A stretch of DNA of 64,000 nt, from contig KV425581.1 of assembly GCA_001632425.1 (NCBI GenBank), positions 64,248 to 128,247 on the forward strand, written 5' to 3'. This document shows positions 22,726-32,664 of this stretch, one piece after another; the first letter of the stretch is position 1; the number at the start of each line of letters is the position of its first letter. The notes under the pieces are model-generated. The model did not search any database and had not been told where the DNA came from. It saw nothing but the letters and a program-made list of their open reading frames with translations. The position numbers and the translations under genes were made by a program. Source of the DNA: Neolentinus lepideus HHB14362 ss-1 (lineage: Eukaryota > Basidiomycota > Agaricomycetes > Gloeophyllales > Gloeophyllaceae).

Positions 22726-24084
22726 CTAGTCATCGCGACGATCCGTGCGTTTCCGTCTATCGTCATCGCGGCCGTGGTCACTAGCTGAGCGGTCGAAGTC
22801 CCTTCGACCATCTCTCCGCCTATACTCATCGCGGTCGCGCCTGTCCAACTTATCGTAGTCCCGCCGGCTATCTCTCACCTTATACCTATCACTCCGATCC
22901 CTGTCATAATCCCTGTCCCTATCCCGGTCTCGCTCGTGGTCCCTCCGTCGGTCATCCCAATCTCTATGCCTGTCTTCACCCGACGACGACCCTTTCCTAC
23001 TTGACGGGCGCCCATCCCCGACAGAAGCCTCGCGCTCCTTCTTCACCACCGGCACATACTTCATCGCCGTCGCCTTACCCGCCTTCTTCTTCTTGCCACT
23101 CCCATCGTCCAACGCCACACGCTCCTTCGCGCCAATACCCAGCAGCGCCGGGCGCGACTGCGGCAGCCACGGCTCCACAGGCCCCTTCTGCTTCCTCGAG
23201 GCCGCCTGCCCCTCCTTCCAGCCCATCCCGCGCAGCATGGCCGCACCAAACTGTGACACAGGGATGCGCTCGTAGTCAGCGGGGGTCGCCTCGTCGGGGA
23301 GCTCTGCGACATCCTGCTTGTACGCATCGTCCTCGCTCACGGGCCGGATAGCCTCGATCGTGGGGCCGTCGTCGGCGTCCTCGCCCTTGACGCTGGCGAG
23401 GATCGCGCGCAGGGCACGCTGGTCTTCGTCTTCTTCTTTCACGCCGTCCTCTTCCATCTTCACGTCCACTTCGGTCGTGGTAACTTGGGTGGTTTCATCG
23501 TCCGCTTCCATCTTGATCTTCTTCTGCTTGACCTGTAAGCCCATCTTTTGCGGCCCCGAGTTGATAGTGTCTCGAGTCCCGAGGCCGCCGACACTGCCAT
23601 CTGCGCCAGTAGTCGCCTGTGCAGACGCAGGGACGTACATGCTCGCTCCCTTCCGCTTCTTCGCAAATTCTCTCCAATCGCGATTCTTCAGCGCTGGGAT
23701 AACGAGTGGACCCTCCGGCTTCTTCTTCTCGTGAAGACTATACACACGGACTGCTGTGAGTTGAGAACCCGAACGTCTCGGTTTCTTGGGAATGACACAC
23801 CGCTGCACGCCGAACTGGTCAAACCCTGTCACTAACACATCTTGAATCTCTTCATCCTCCTCGTCGGAGCTGTCTCGTTCCTGGTATGTCCGCGTATTGG
23901 GCCTGGGGGAAGCGTTGGCGCTGCGTGCTAAGGGACTGCCAGGCGCAGACTGGTTCGCCGCTAAATGACGAGGTAAAGCCGGTATTTTGAATGAAGAAGA
24001 GTCGGAATCCGGTTCAGATGAATTTCTGGATATTGGAGTCGGTCTACGAACCGTAAACGAGACTTTTGGTGCAGAATCAGACAT
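22726..24084 (-). CDS. G-patch pre-mRNA splicing factor, Spp2/GPKOW family
   Basis: Single exon, 452 residues. The start at 24084 gives MSDSAPKVSFTVRRPTP; an upstream in-frame ATG at 24234 adds 50 residues of no clear character. The N-terminus is Ser-rich and acidic. At about residues 95-160 is an FDQFG...KKPEGPLVIPALKNRDW segment with the conserved NRDWR. The Spp2-type G-patch follows near residues 280-325: PADYERIPVSQFGAAMLRGM GWKEGQ, then a GIGAKERV motif. The C-terminal 90 residues are a dense Arg/Asp/Ser region (RDRDRDYDRDR, RRDGRRDFDRS) typical of spliceosomal proteins. Spp2 activates the DEAH helicase Prp2 before the first splicing step through its G-patch; this role is inferred from family membership. 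Nuclear location is expected. Confidence 0.85.
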   Translation of the reverse strand: MSDSAPKVSFTVRRPTPISRNSSEPDSDSSSFKIPALPRHLAANQSAPGSPLARSANASPRPNTRTYQERDSSDEEDEEIQDVLVTGFDQFGVQRCVIPKKPRRSGSQLTAVRVYSLHEKKKPEGPLVIPALKNRDWREFAKKRKGASMYVPASAQATTGADGSVGGLGTRDTINSGPQKMGLQVKQKKIKMEADDETTQVTTTEVDVKMEEDGVKEEDEDQRALRAILASVKGEDADDGPTIEAIRPVSEDDAYKQDVAELPDEATPADYERIPVSQFGAAMLRGMGWKEGQAASRKQKGPVEPWLPQSRPALLGIGAKERVALDDGSGKKKKAGKATAMKYVPVVKKEREASVGDGRPSSRKGSSSGEDRHRDWDDRRRDHERDRDRDRDYDRDRSDRYKVRDSRRDYDKLDRRDRDEYRRRDGRRDFDRSASDHGRDDDRRKRTDRRDD

Positions 24085-25079
24085 AACGATGGTGGGAAGT
24101 TGCAAGAGGGAAGTGGTAGGTGTCCCGGCAGATTGCGTCCATACTAAGGCGCCACATGAGGACCCCGGATTGTCCGAACTATGGAGAAGTATCTCATGAT
24201 TGACTAGTACTCTGTTTAATCGTCGAAATTTCATGTTCGCGCGGAAGAATACGATATACCGTCGGTGGTATATGAATATCCCACAGAGGCAGAATTTAAA
24301 GTATTATCAGATTCTAGCTTCAGATTCCGGACTCCTTCATACACTGCACATAGATCGCTGGTCTTACCGTATTTTGGCATTATAGATTCCCTCGACTGCC
24401 GTTAGTATGAAGAAGACGGAGATAGCGAGCTCTGTAAAGTTGGCGAACTTGATAGGTACTCGGGCAATTAGACTCGAAGAGAGTGCGCCAGAGCTTGTGA
24501 TGGAGCTCCGAGAAATGCACCGTTGTCTTTGCATCTTTGGAGAATCTGAATGTATAGTGTGAAGACGTTCAAGTTGCGGTTATGTGATCCTTCCTGGAAG
24601 TCCGATTGATGGCTCACGCCTTTTGAATTCCCAGCATAGGACTCGGATGTGGCAGTGCTCATTCGCGGCCACATTTTTGACAATTGTACATGCATGTGGA
24701 CACACAACGCCCTATCCGACCTCTCGTATCGATTGCATTCAGGTGATCATTCTGACAGTAGCAGAGATGCTAGCAGATCACAAAGTGCTGTAAGACAACA
24801 AGTCGAGTTGGGTGCTGCTCAAACTGATTCAGACATTACTCTTAGTCAATGCAAATATACTTAATGGCGTCCACCACCTGCTGGCCGTATACTACGGCGT
24901 CAGAAGGTTTCATTACGGCAAGGTGCCAATGATATACATCTTCAAACCCAGATCTTTATCGACCCCAGTCATGAGAAGGACAACCACGCCGACACCACGA
25001 GGAGCTCATACAAAATGAAGAACGCCGTTGTCTCTTACCAGCTGGACACTTCAGCCTTGTACTCCTTAGCAAGGGCTCT
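24085..25079. other. Intergenic between G-patch and MYND genes
   Basis: No gene seen. The part at about 24840-25000 is duplicated, in reverse, at 12130-12342 upstream of MYND fragment C, so it is probably the promoter and 5' region of this family (shared word GGCGTCCACCACCTGCTGGC and its counterpart). Confidence 0.5.
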
Positions 25080-27629
25080 ATGTATTACCTCGCATGTGCG
25101 TTGGCTCTACCGGTGCTTTGGGTTGTCTACAAGGCCTACAGCGCCGAGGATCCGACATCCGTGCCGGAATTGGAGGACAGCTCTAACTGGCCTGCTAATC
25201 TCCCCTCTGCCACTCACGACGATCTCGACGAGCGCGAGTCCTCGCACACAACTGGCCCACCGGTCGTGGATCGTGGCGCCCTACCCATGAACTTCGACCG
25301 GTTGACGGATTGGATTGTGAGAGAGTCGAGGGACGCGCTCGATATCCGGTCGGACTGGCTGCTCTGCGCAAACGTCGAAGTATACAAGAAGAAGCATTGC
25401 CGTAATCCTGGGAAGCTGTCTTGCAGCAAGTGCAAGCTCGTCTCATATTGCTCCAAGGTATGTGATCTGCTCATAATGCATCTCCTTACTCATGGCTGAA
25501 TGCCCTGGATGAACAGGCGTGTCAGACAAATCATTGGTCCGTTCACAAGAGAGGTTCGTCGTAAACCAGCTTCCTCGTTTGTTGGACTGACGTGGAGCCC
25601 ATCAGATTGCAAGAGTACGCTTATGTCCGATGACTGGAAGCCTGCCTGGGAGCATGAGCGTCGAGTCCCTGCTTTCATGTCCATGGGCGGAGGGCCGTCA
25701 TGGAGTCCACCTCAACTGGGCCCTCTCGCAGGCGGCCTTCATCTGTGATTCATCCAGCTATCTTCATCGCCATACGTGTCCACTTACCATTCATAATAGA
25801 TGGGGAAACGTGCCAGCGCTGGACCTCATCAATCTCGGCAGGAACGAGAAGAGCCACGATGTAGATCTATCGCTGGCTTGCATCGGTAAGTTCTAATTTT
25901 CTTCTCACTCTACTACCAACTACACGCCCTGCCCTAGCGTCCGGAGATCTCAGAAACGTTGTCAAAACCGTAAACGAACTGCCAGAAGATTACAGCGGAC
26001 AACTGACGATCCTCATCAATGACCGTGATCCCGTCGTCGTAATGCGCAATATCTTTCTACTGGGCATACTCGGCACGATAGAAGATGACAAAATCTCTGC
26101 CGAGCTCGCTCTCCACTTCTGGTATTCTATTTGCATGCCCATCGAATACCACGTCCGCATCTTATCCACAATGCGCCCATTCATAGACATCGTGTCGCAG
26201 AACTCAGCAGTGACAGGAAATATTGCACTGGGAACTCACTCCTCTGTATCTTGGAATCTTCCTCAGGAGTTCATGATGGTGATGGCAATGGTTTTTGCAT
26301 CGCGCTATTCCATGTCGGACTCGAGTGCGCAGTACCAAGCAGTCCGGTGTGTCCATTTAGTATTTTAATGTAGCTCTTAATTTAATTCATCCTCAACAAG
26401 GTTCGCACCATCTAGGAAGGATTATCATGATCGTGCTTATTGCAGAATAGAGCCAGCACACCGCGTTTCCTTGCAAGAATATCGACTATTTGGTCTAGTC
26501 CTTCCCTTCGGCGCACTGAATGCACATTTCAACTTCCCAAATCGCTCCCTATTCTCCCCTAATGGAACTTGGCTTCAAAACGACCATGTCACCCCGCTGG
26601 AATCTTGGGAGTACGTTATCGCCCGCATGAGCATCATAACTGTATATTGATGTATATCGCGGCCGATTTCAGCATCGAATCTGTCATCGAAGCAGGCAAA
26701 CGTCACGGCGCCCAACGAGCTGATCTCTTCGGTTGCCTGTACTTCTTCCTGACGGAGCAGCTGCGCACCTTCTCTAAACGTCTTCGTCAGTTCCGCATTT
26801 CCTTCCATGTTTTCAATGAAGACGCGCAAAACCTTCCGAAATGTATTCCTGCATCCATGCGCTTTGACCGCATTGAAGTGTCAAATATTATGGATGTGGA
26901 ATACATTGGCATCGCGCGTGTACTCCAAGCTTGGGCACCTTTGTTGAAGGATACGAAGAGTGCAGCTATTGTTGGATACTTCATGAATTGGGTGGCCAGA
27001 CAACAAGGAGCGGATCCCATGACAGCGGATAGACGAGTCATCAATGATCTCATGGACCGTTTGGGACAGAGTAATCGAGTAAGAACTCTCCTTATGTGCT
27101 GATAACTAGCTTACTGATGTAGTACCGAGCAACAGTTACCGAGGCCCGGTGCTCCAGGTATGCTCTTCCATCCGAGCTTCGTGCCACTGCTAAGCATCTG
27201 TGGCCTTAGAACTATCTGAGATGAATGCGCTGCCCTCGTTTTTGTTCTCAATCAGCCATTACCTTGGAGCCATGTACGACAACTCGAGCGCATTCAACAA
27301 ATTTTTGAAGGCTCAGAACATTGACTCGACGCTGAGGAAGTTCAGCCTCCGCATGAGGAAGCAGAACGCCATCCTGCCTCACGTAAGTAGTAAAAGGACT
27401 AAGCTTTCTTCTTGGACCATAGCTGATTCCTAACAGCGCAATTGTGCACCCGTAGGTGCATCCCTGAATTCATTGCCTCGTTTCCCGACGGACGAGAGTT
27501 GGTACTTGAACGTAAGTTGCATAAGTTCGATTCGCATAACGTTGGACTGGCGGCTCTGAGCTGACTTGGTGCTAGGTGCAGCTCGGCTCGCTGGCATGGT
27601 CAGAACGATACGTGGAGTTCTGCCGCTGA
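25080..27629 (+). CDS. MYND zinc-finger and DUF4470 domain protein (intact, 662 aa)
   Basis: Eleven exons close in frame: 25080-25457, 25517-25553, 25606-25744, 25800-25885, 25938-26346, 26401-26610, 26673-27078, 27136-27157, 27210-27382, 27437-27511 and 27576-27629. Exon 8 is only 22 nt. A hydrophobic N-terminus (about residues 2-18) may be a membrane anchor, though the start is uncertain. The MYND finger lies at about residues 96-140, with C115, C118, C124, C128, H136 and C140 in canonical spacing and C96/C107 as a looser first pair. The DUF4470 core follows (RNVVKTVNELPEDYSGQLT, LINDRDPVVVMRN), then FNFPNRSLFSP, MRFDRIEVSNIMDVEYIG and SLAWSERYVEFC at the end. DUF4470 is also found in dynein assembly factor DNAAF3, but mushrooms lack cilia, so the role must differ. 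MYND fingers usually bind Pro-rich peptides. This is the only complete one of four copies in the window. Confidence 0.85.
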
Positions 27630-28543
27630 TATATGATATGCTGAATACTGATACGAGAGCTGGGCGTAGAGTCACATGTATCAAAATACATGACAGTGAA
27701 AGCAACAATTCGTCTGTACTCACTTGGCCTATATATTCCATGTAATCCAATCACGCTGAGATAATACAAGAAAGGTACTATTGACCCTCCGATACGCCAG
27801 ACGTGAGCGGAGACCGCTAATGCCGGGCCTCAGAACCCATATTTACTAACACCAGGTGGAACTTGCAGATATGTCACCGACAGCTCGCAACAACGGGGAA
27901 TACGGACCGTGTCGCTTTGGACCATACCTTGAATGATGCGATGGGTGGGCATGAGTTTTGTAAAATTCCGGGACTGAGCGTAACCTTCAAAAATGACACA
28001 AGGCTTGGGACTTTAAGATGACATAGCGTGTATTTTCTCTACACAAAGCTTGTTCTCGAGCGTCGGGTGCCCTTTCCGCTCTCTACCGTGGCCAGTAGCG
28101 TGCATCCTTGAAGATGCAGTAGATTATATGCAACTGCGCTTAAACGGATAAACCTCGACTCACTTCCGAGCTTGCCATCACAATCCAAATCACAACATGG
28201 AGCCTGACTTTGAGCGGCTTCGAATTCTGGCATAATTGGTATAACGGGTCCCACTGGACAGAGCCTGAACAGACGCACTAGTAGCCTAACTCTCAGTGTA
28301 ACTGCATGAGATTCCGTGCAAATCAGTGTCAGGTTGCATGCGAACTCCAGTGTACTCCACTGCACGCAGTTGCACCCATGCAAGCGAGTGCAAATCGGTA
28401 CAAACAAATGAGACATCTCACCAACCACTATAGGTATTGACATCAGCTGCATACGATTGCATCCGTGGGAGTGCTGGACGCGCCGCAGGCATCGAGAGTC
28501 ACACAGCTGTGACAGTTCGCGTCAGCTTTCTCTTTCGTACGAC
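27630..28543. other. Intergenic between MYND and F-box copy 3
   Basis: No gene seen. The first 150 bp recur near 11340-11460 (3' flank of MYND fragment C). At 28270-28400 the strand alternates TGCA-rich words (TGCATGAG, GTTGCATGCGAACTCC, TTGCACCCATGCAAGC). The last 45 bp match the promoters of the other two F-box copies. Confidence 0.5.
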
Positions 28544-30345
28544 ATGGATAAAGAAGCTCTTTTAACTGAGTAAGTCAGGACAATTGAGTCAAGACTATCA
28601 TCTCAGCTGTGATTTTCTCTAGAACCGATGCTTCTCCCCCTGACGAAAGCGCCTTCGTAGTGGAAACTCGAAAGGAGATTGAGGAGAAAATCTCCGAGCA
28701 CTACACGGAAATCATAGGACTCAGGCGCCGCCTGAATGCCCTCCTTCCGACTGCTCGACTTCCGCCCGAGCTGCTGGCTGAGATATTCCTGGCCTATATG
28801 AACACCCACGAAAATAGCGCCTTCTATTCATTTTCGCGCTACGAGTATCACCGTCGTTTTTATATTGCGCAAGTCTGTCAGCACTGGCGCCAAGTGGCAC
28901 TCGAAGACCCTAGGCTATGGGCAAATATCGATCTATCTGCTGGACCGCGGTATGTCAAGGAGATGCTCTTTCGTTCCAAGAAAGCACCCTTGGCGATAAG
29001 CGGCAATGTTTCGAGCTACGAGGACTCCAGCGCATCCTTCGAGCTCATATTGGCTGAGCTTTCCCGTGTTCACGTCATTGACCTCATTGTAACAAGATCA
29101 TTCCTGCAGGAGTTCCACACGACTGGACCGAGGAATGTGCCCTGCCTACGAGTCCTGAAGTTGTCCCGATCGCAAGATCGTGTGACGCTGCCTTTGCCTT
29201 TTCTTTCAACTTTGTTGCTATCTAATCTGGAAGATCTTTCTGTTGAAGGCTTTCCTCTGGACTCTTTTCGTATGTTGGTCCTGCCGTCCCTGACGTCTTT
29301 CTCGTGGACAACAAGCTCTGTAAAATCAACCGTATCTTCCCTTCTCACCCTTCTCCGCAACACGCCCTTGCTTTGCACGCTGATATTCTCCTACTCTTTC
29401 ATGTCGTCTGACGAGAGTACTACGCAACCCAACGTGAATCTTCCTCAACTAATTCATTTGACTATTCGCTGCGCTCCTACGCCCTGTGCTGAACTCTTGG
29501 CTCATCTCTCTTTTCCCGCTCATGCGACAACAGAGATTGTGGTCCAGCCATTGTCTGTGGTTCCAGCTGAAAGGTCATTGACAGCCCTTGGACTCATAGC
29601 TGTCGCGATGCGTGATATTCTGGAATCCGAACCCCTTCGAACTTTCGTTATAGATTCAGACGCGTGTTACGTTGAGTTTAATGGCTGGACGACAGTTCTC
29701 CCGCGTGATTCGCGCAGGGAATCTCTCGAACCAAAGTTTAGTCTGGTGGTCTTCGACTCAGGTGATTTGTGGAAAGCGGCGGAGGTTGTGGAGGTCGTGG
29801 CAAGCAAGCTGCCCCTATCGAATGTGGACTGTCTTAAGCTAGATGGTGTGTGTGGCTTCCGGACATGGAAGCGAGCGTTTCGGCGAATGGTGCATCTCAC
29901 CCAGCTGCATGTGTGCGAAACGGCAGCGTATGGGCTGCCTGCTGCTCTCGGCTTCCATAGCCACAAGAAGAAAGTGAAGAAAGCAGTATGTGCAGATGCT
30001 AACATGATCGCAACAGAAGACGATTTGGACCCTCATATCCGCCTTTTTCCCCGCCTTGAATATATCCGACTGGAAGAGGTCCAGTTCTATAAGGTATATG
30101 AAGCGCCCGAAGACAAGGATTTCATGAAGCAGTTTGAGAGAGCCCTGAAATCTATGAAATATGATCACCACAAGTTCCCGCATGTCGACATTCTCCGAGC
30201 GGTTAACTTTGCGTAAGACGAGCACACTCGACTGAAGGGCGTTGTACAGGAATGCACATGGGACGGCTGTGTAGAACTTAATTCTGACGGCTCAGAAAAT
30301 TATGAGGATTCGGACGACTATTACGATTGGAGTGACTCACTATAG
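28544..30345 (+). pseudogene. F-box/LRR-like protein, copy 3, premature stop
   Basis: Exon 1 is 28544-28569 (MDKEALLTE leader, 26 nt), the intron is 28570-28622 (53 bp), and exon 2 starts at 28623. The F-box core LPPELLAEIFLAYM, the IAQVCQHWRQVALEDPRLW segment and the LRR region are all intact. At 30214-30216 the GAA codon found in copies 1 and 2 (in AINFAEDEH and FNFAEEEH) is TAA, giving 539 residues. The old frame continues openly for 42 more codons, including the conserved CTWDG motif, to TAG at 30343-30345. Only the tail is lost, so a functional shortened protein is possible, and the lesion looks recent. Confidence 0.8.
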
Positions 30346-31036
30346 AGTTCCGATTATAGATCTTGTCTCTGAGTGTGGTACTAGAAAAATATTGATGTCA
30401 AGCGAGGCGGTGGACCCTCCTCGTTACTTCGCCCTCTGTCCGAGTTGTTGTTCGTCCTGTGATATGGATCCGTATAATTACACTGCTGCCTTAGGTGGCG
30501 TACTAGTCTCAGCTCGCAACTTGCTGGACTTGTCTTCGTTATGGGTACGGAACTTCGGAATCTCACGCAAGACATAGAAATATAGCATATTTTTGGGCAC
30601 AGTCATAGACCCTTCCTAGCATCGAACATAGAGCGTGGATAGTGGCATATCATCATAGCTGTCACATGCTTCAGCGATATAAGTAGCCTTTTCATGGATC
30701 CACCTACCAGGGAAATGTCTTCAGTAACATGTTAGTTCCACAATAAACGGGCGAGTCGTGAATGCTAGCACGAGCACCTGGAGAGTAGGGTATCAGAAAT
30801 GGTGAGAAGTAATTAGTGACAGCGTAAGTAGAAGAGACAGTCGTAAAAAATGTGTGCATGTACAGTATGTAAAGAGAGAGCCCACTAACTCAGGGTCCTT
30901 TGGTATCGCCCACATCAGAGACCGTCCCCTCTTCATCGTCATGAATGCGATCTTGCCCACCTATCATCGGGCTTACATATGAATAAATAAGTAATAAGGT
31001 TCCTAGTCAGTCCGGGTGGTACCGTATCATGAAATC
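30346..31036. other. Intergenic, no gene seen
   Basis: The first 110 bp match, in reverse, the 3' flanks of the other F-box copies (ATTGATGTCAAGCGAGGCGG, TTACTTCGCCCTCTG). The rest holds nothing recognisable. Confidence 0.5.
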
Positions 31037-32234
31037 TTACACGTATTCCTCCTTCACGTGCCCCCTAATGTTTGTCTCCTTGGACTTCAAGGTCTTTGGA
31101 CCACGGCGACGGCAACATGACGGGTGATGACAGCCCCGCGACACACACCCCGCCAGACAGACACCCAGAATCACCACAACAAATACAGCGGCATTTATAA
31201 TGCCAAAAATAGCCAGCTGCGATAGATGTTTCTTTGCCGGAGGATCCACCAAGGGTACAGACGCCGCTATGGTTGTATTGATGCAAGTCAGGAACGTCAT
31301 GTTCAATCCTGAGGGTAATGGGGTAGCGGAGCTGAGTGCCGGAGGATTTGTGTGGTTGGAAGATGGTATATTCGAAGCCAGAGCGGCTGTATTATTGTAC
31401 GAGTCCAGTCCCAGACCGAAGGTGGAGGCCCGGTACCATTGGATAATCTGCTCTGGTTGAGGATAAGCATAAACCTCGGGATTGAACAGTTCGAGGGTTG
31501 TGTTCTTGGCGGTGCAGTTGGTCACCAGGGCATCCAGGACAGCTCGTACGGACAGCTGATCCCCAATGATACGGTAGATCTCCGTAGTATTTGGGAATCC
31601 ATTGCCAGTGACGATTGCTGATGTGACGTTTCCACCCGGTCTGACTGTACCGTTGTACTTCGCATACTGTGACTACTACTTCAGTATTCCGTGCCGATGA
31701 TAGCAGGGAGAAACGTACAACATCCGAACCATAGTAATCTGACCCCATAGGTACGGGCCAGAAAATATAAGGTAGCGGTCGGTTATCGACATAACTGCCA
31801 GTGGATCCGTAAGGATAGCCGCTTCCATACTGCCAAGTGCCGTATATCTGAGTCTGATATTGGCGTAAGCGGGATACAGTGTGGCACAGTAACTTGAGGC
31901 TTACTCTGGTCCCTCCGCCTGCTTGTCTTCCAGAAAAAGGTGACGCAGAAGACAAAGTAAATGGTTTGCCACCACCGGCGGAATATGCGGTGGCAGATTT
32001 TCCTGAAGCGCCTATACTGGAACTCAAGCCGAAACTGGATGACTTGGATGACGACGAAGATGTCGATCCTGGGGCTTTAGAAGATGATGACGAAGATTTA
32101 GAACCGCCGCTCGAAGCTTTACCGCCGCTGCTACTTCCGTGACCCCCACCTCCTCCACCCTTGCGGGGGAAGAGCCATTGTTGACCTAGATTGGCGACAT
32201 GCTCCGAGCGGATGAGTGAAGGTAAAGACGACAT
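31037..32234 (-). CDS. Gly/Ser-rich single-span membrane protein (362 aa)
   Basis: Exons are 32234-31905, 31847-31719 and 31666-31037, with introns of 57 and 52 bp, all phase 0. After a short N-terminus (QQWLFPRKGGGGGGHG) comes a Gly/Ser-rich low-complexity region to about residue 90, then a compact extracellular-looking domain: SGRQAGGGTR, IYGTWQYGSGYPYGSTGSY, FWPVPMGSDYYGSDV, IYRIIGDQLSV, FNPEVYAYPQPEQIIQWY and FLTCINTT. Several N-glycosylation sites are present (NGT, NTT, NMT). Near the C-terminus a hydrophobic span (FGIINAAVFVVVILGVCLAG) is followed by a Cys-rich basic tail (CHHPSCCRRRG) that could be palmitoylated. I know this as an uncharacterised mushroom family. No signal peptide is evident; a CTTTAG acceptor-like site just upstream of the ATG leaves room for a missed first exon carrying one. 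It is the only intact member of three in the window. Confidence 0.75.
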
Positions 32235-32275
32235 GTATGTCTAAAGGGTATGAGGGATTAGTACAGTATGTGCTG

Positions 32276-32282
32276 CTTTATA
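32276..32282 (-). promoter_or_regulatory. Probable TATA box
   Basis: TATAAAG reads on the minus strand 42 bp before the ATG at 32234. The surrounding block (TATGCTGTGACGTTCACCTA, then GTATAAAG) is conserved upstream of the dead copy at 2749-2755 while coding sequence there has decayed, which supports a promoter role. Confidence 0.5.
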
Positions 32283-32664
32283 CATTAGGTGAACGTCACA
32301 GCATATAAGTGCGTCTCCACGATCTCGAACAGAGCTGTTGAGGCTGTAAACCAGATAGAAACGACTCCCAGCCAGGCTTCTTTTTACAGTGCCGAATTGC
32401 TCAGAACGCGTACACAGCGACAAGGCACTGTGGGCGCTGTTGAAAAGCTGTGAAAGCGGCCATGTTTGTACTAGGCTTCCCGGTCTCCCGTGATAATAAG
32501 CACCCAATTGCTTGATATAGAGTGCACTGCCACATGGAGCCTGGAATAGAATTTGAGACGTACCTGGGACAGCCACAAGGACATGCTGTGCTGAGAGAGA
32601 CTGAAGACGGACGTTGGATAGTTATCGAGACATTTACTGAATCCATAACCACAAGCAGTTTTCG
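32283..32664. other. Intergenic, no further gene
   Basis: Upstream region of the membrane-protein gene; its duplicated counterpart lies at about 2570-2750. Nothing else is recognised. Confidence 0.45.
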
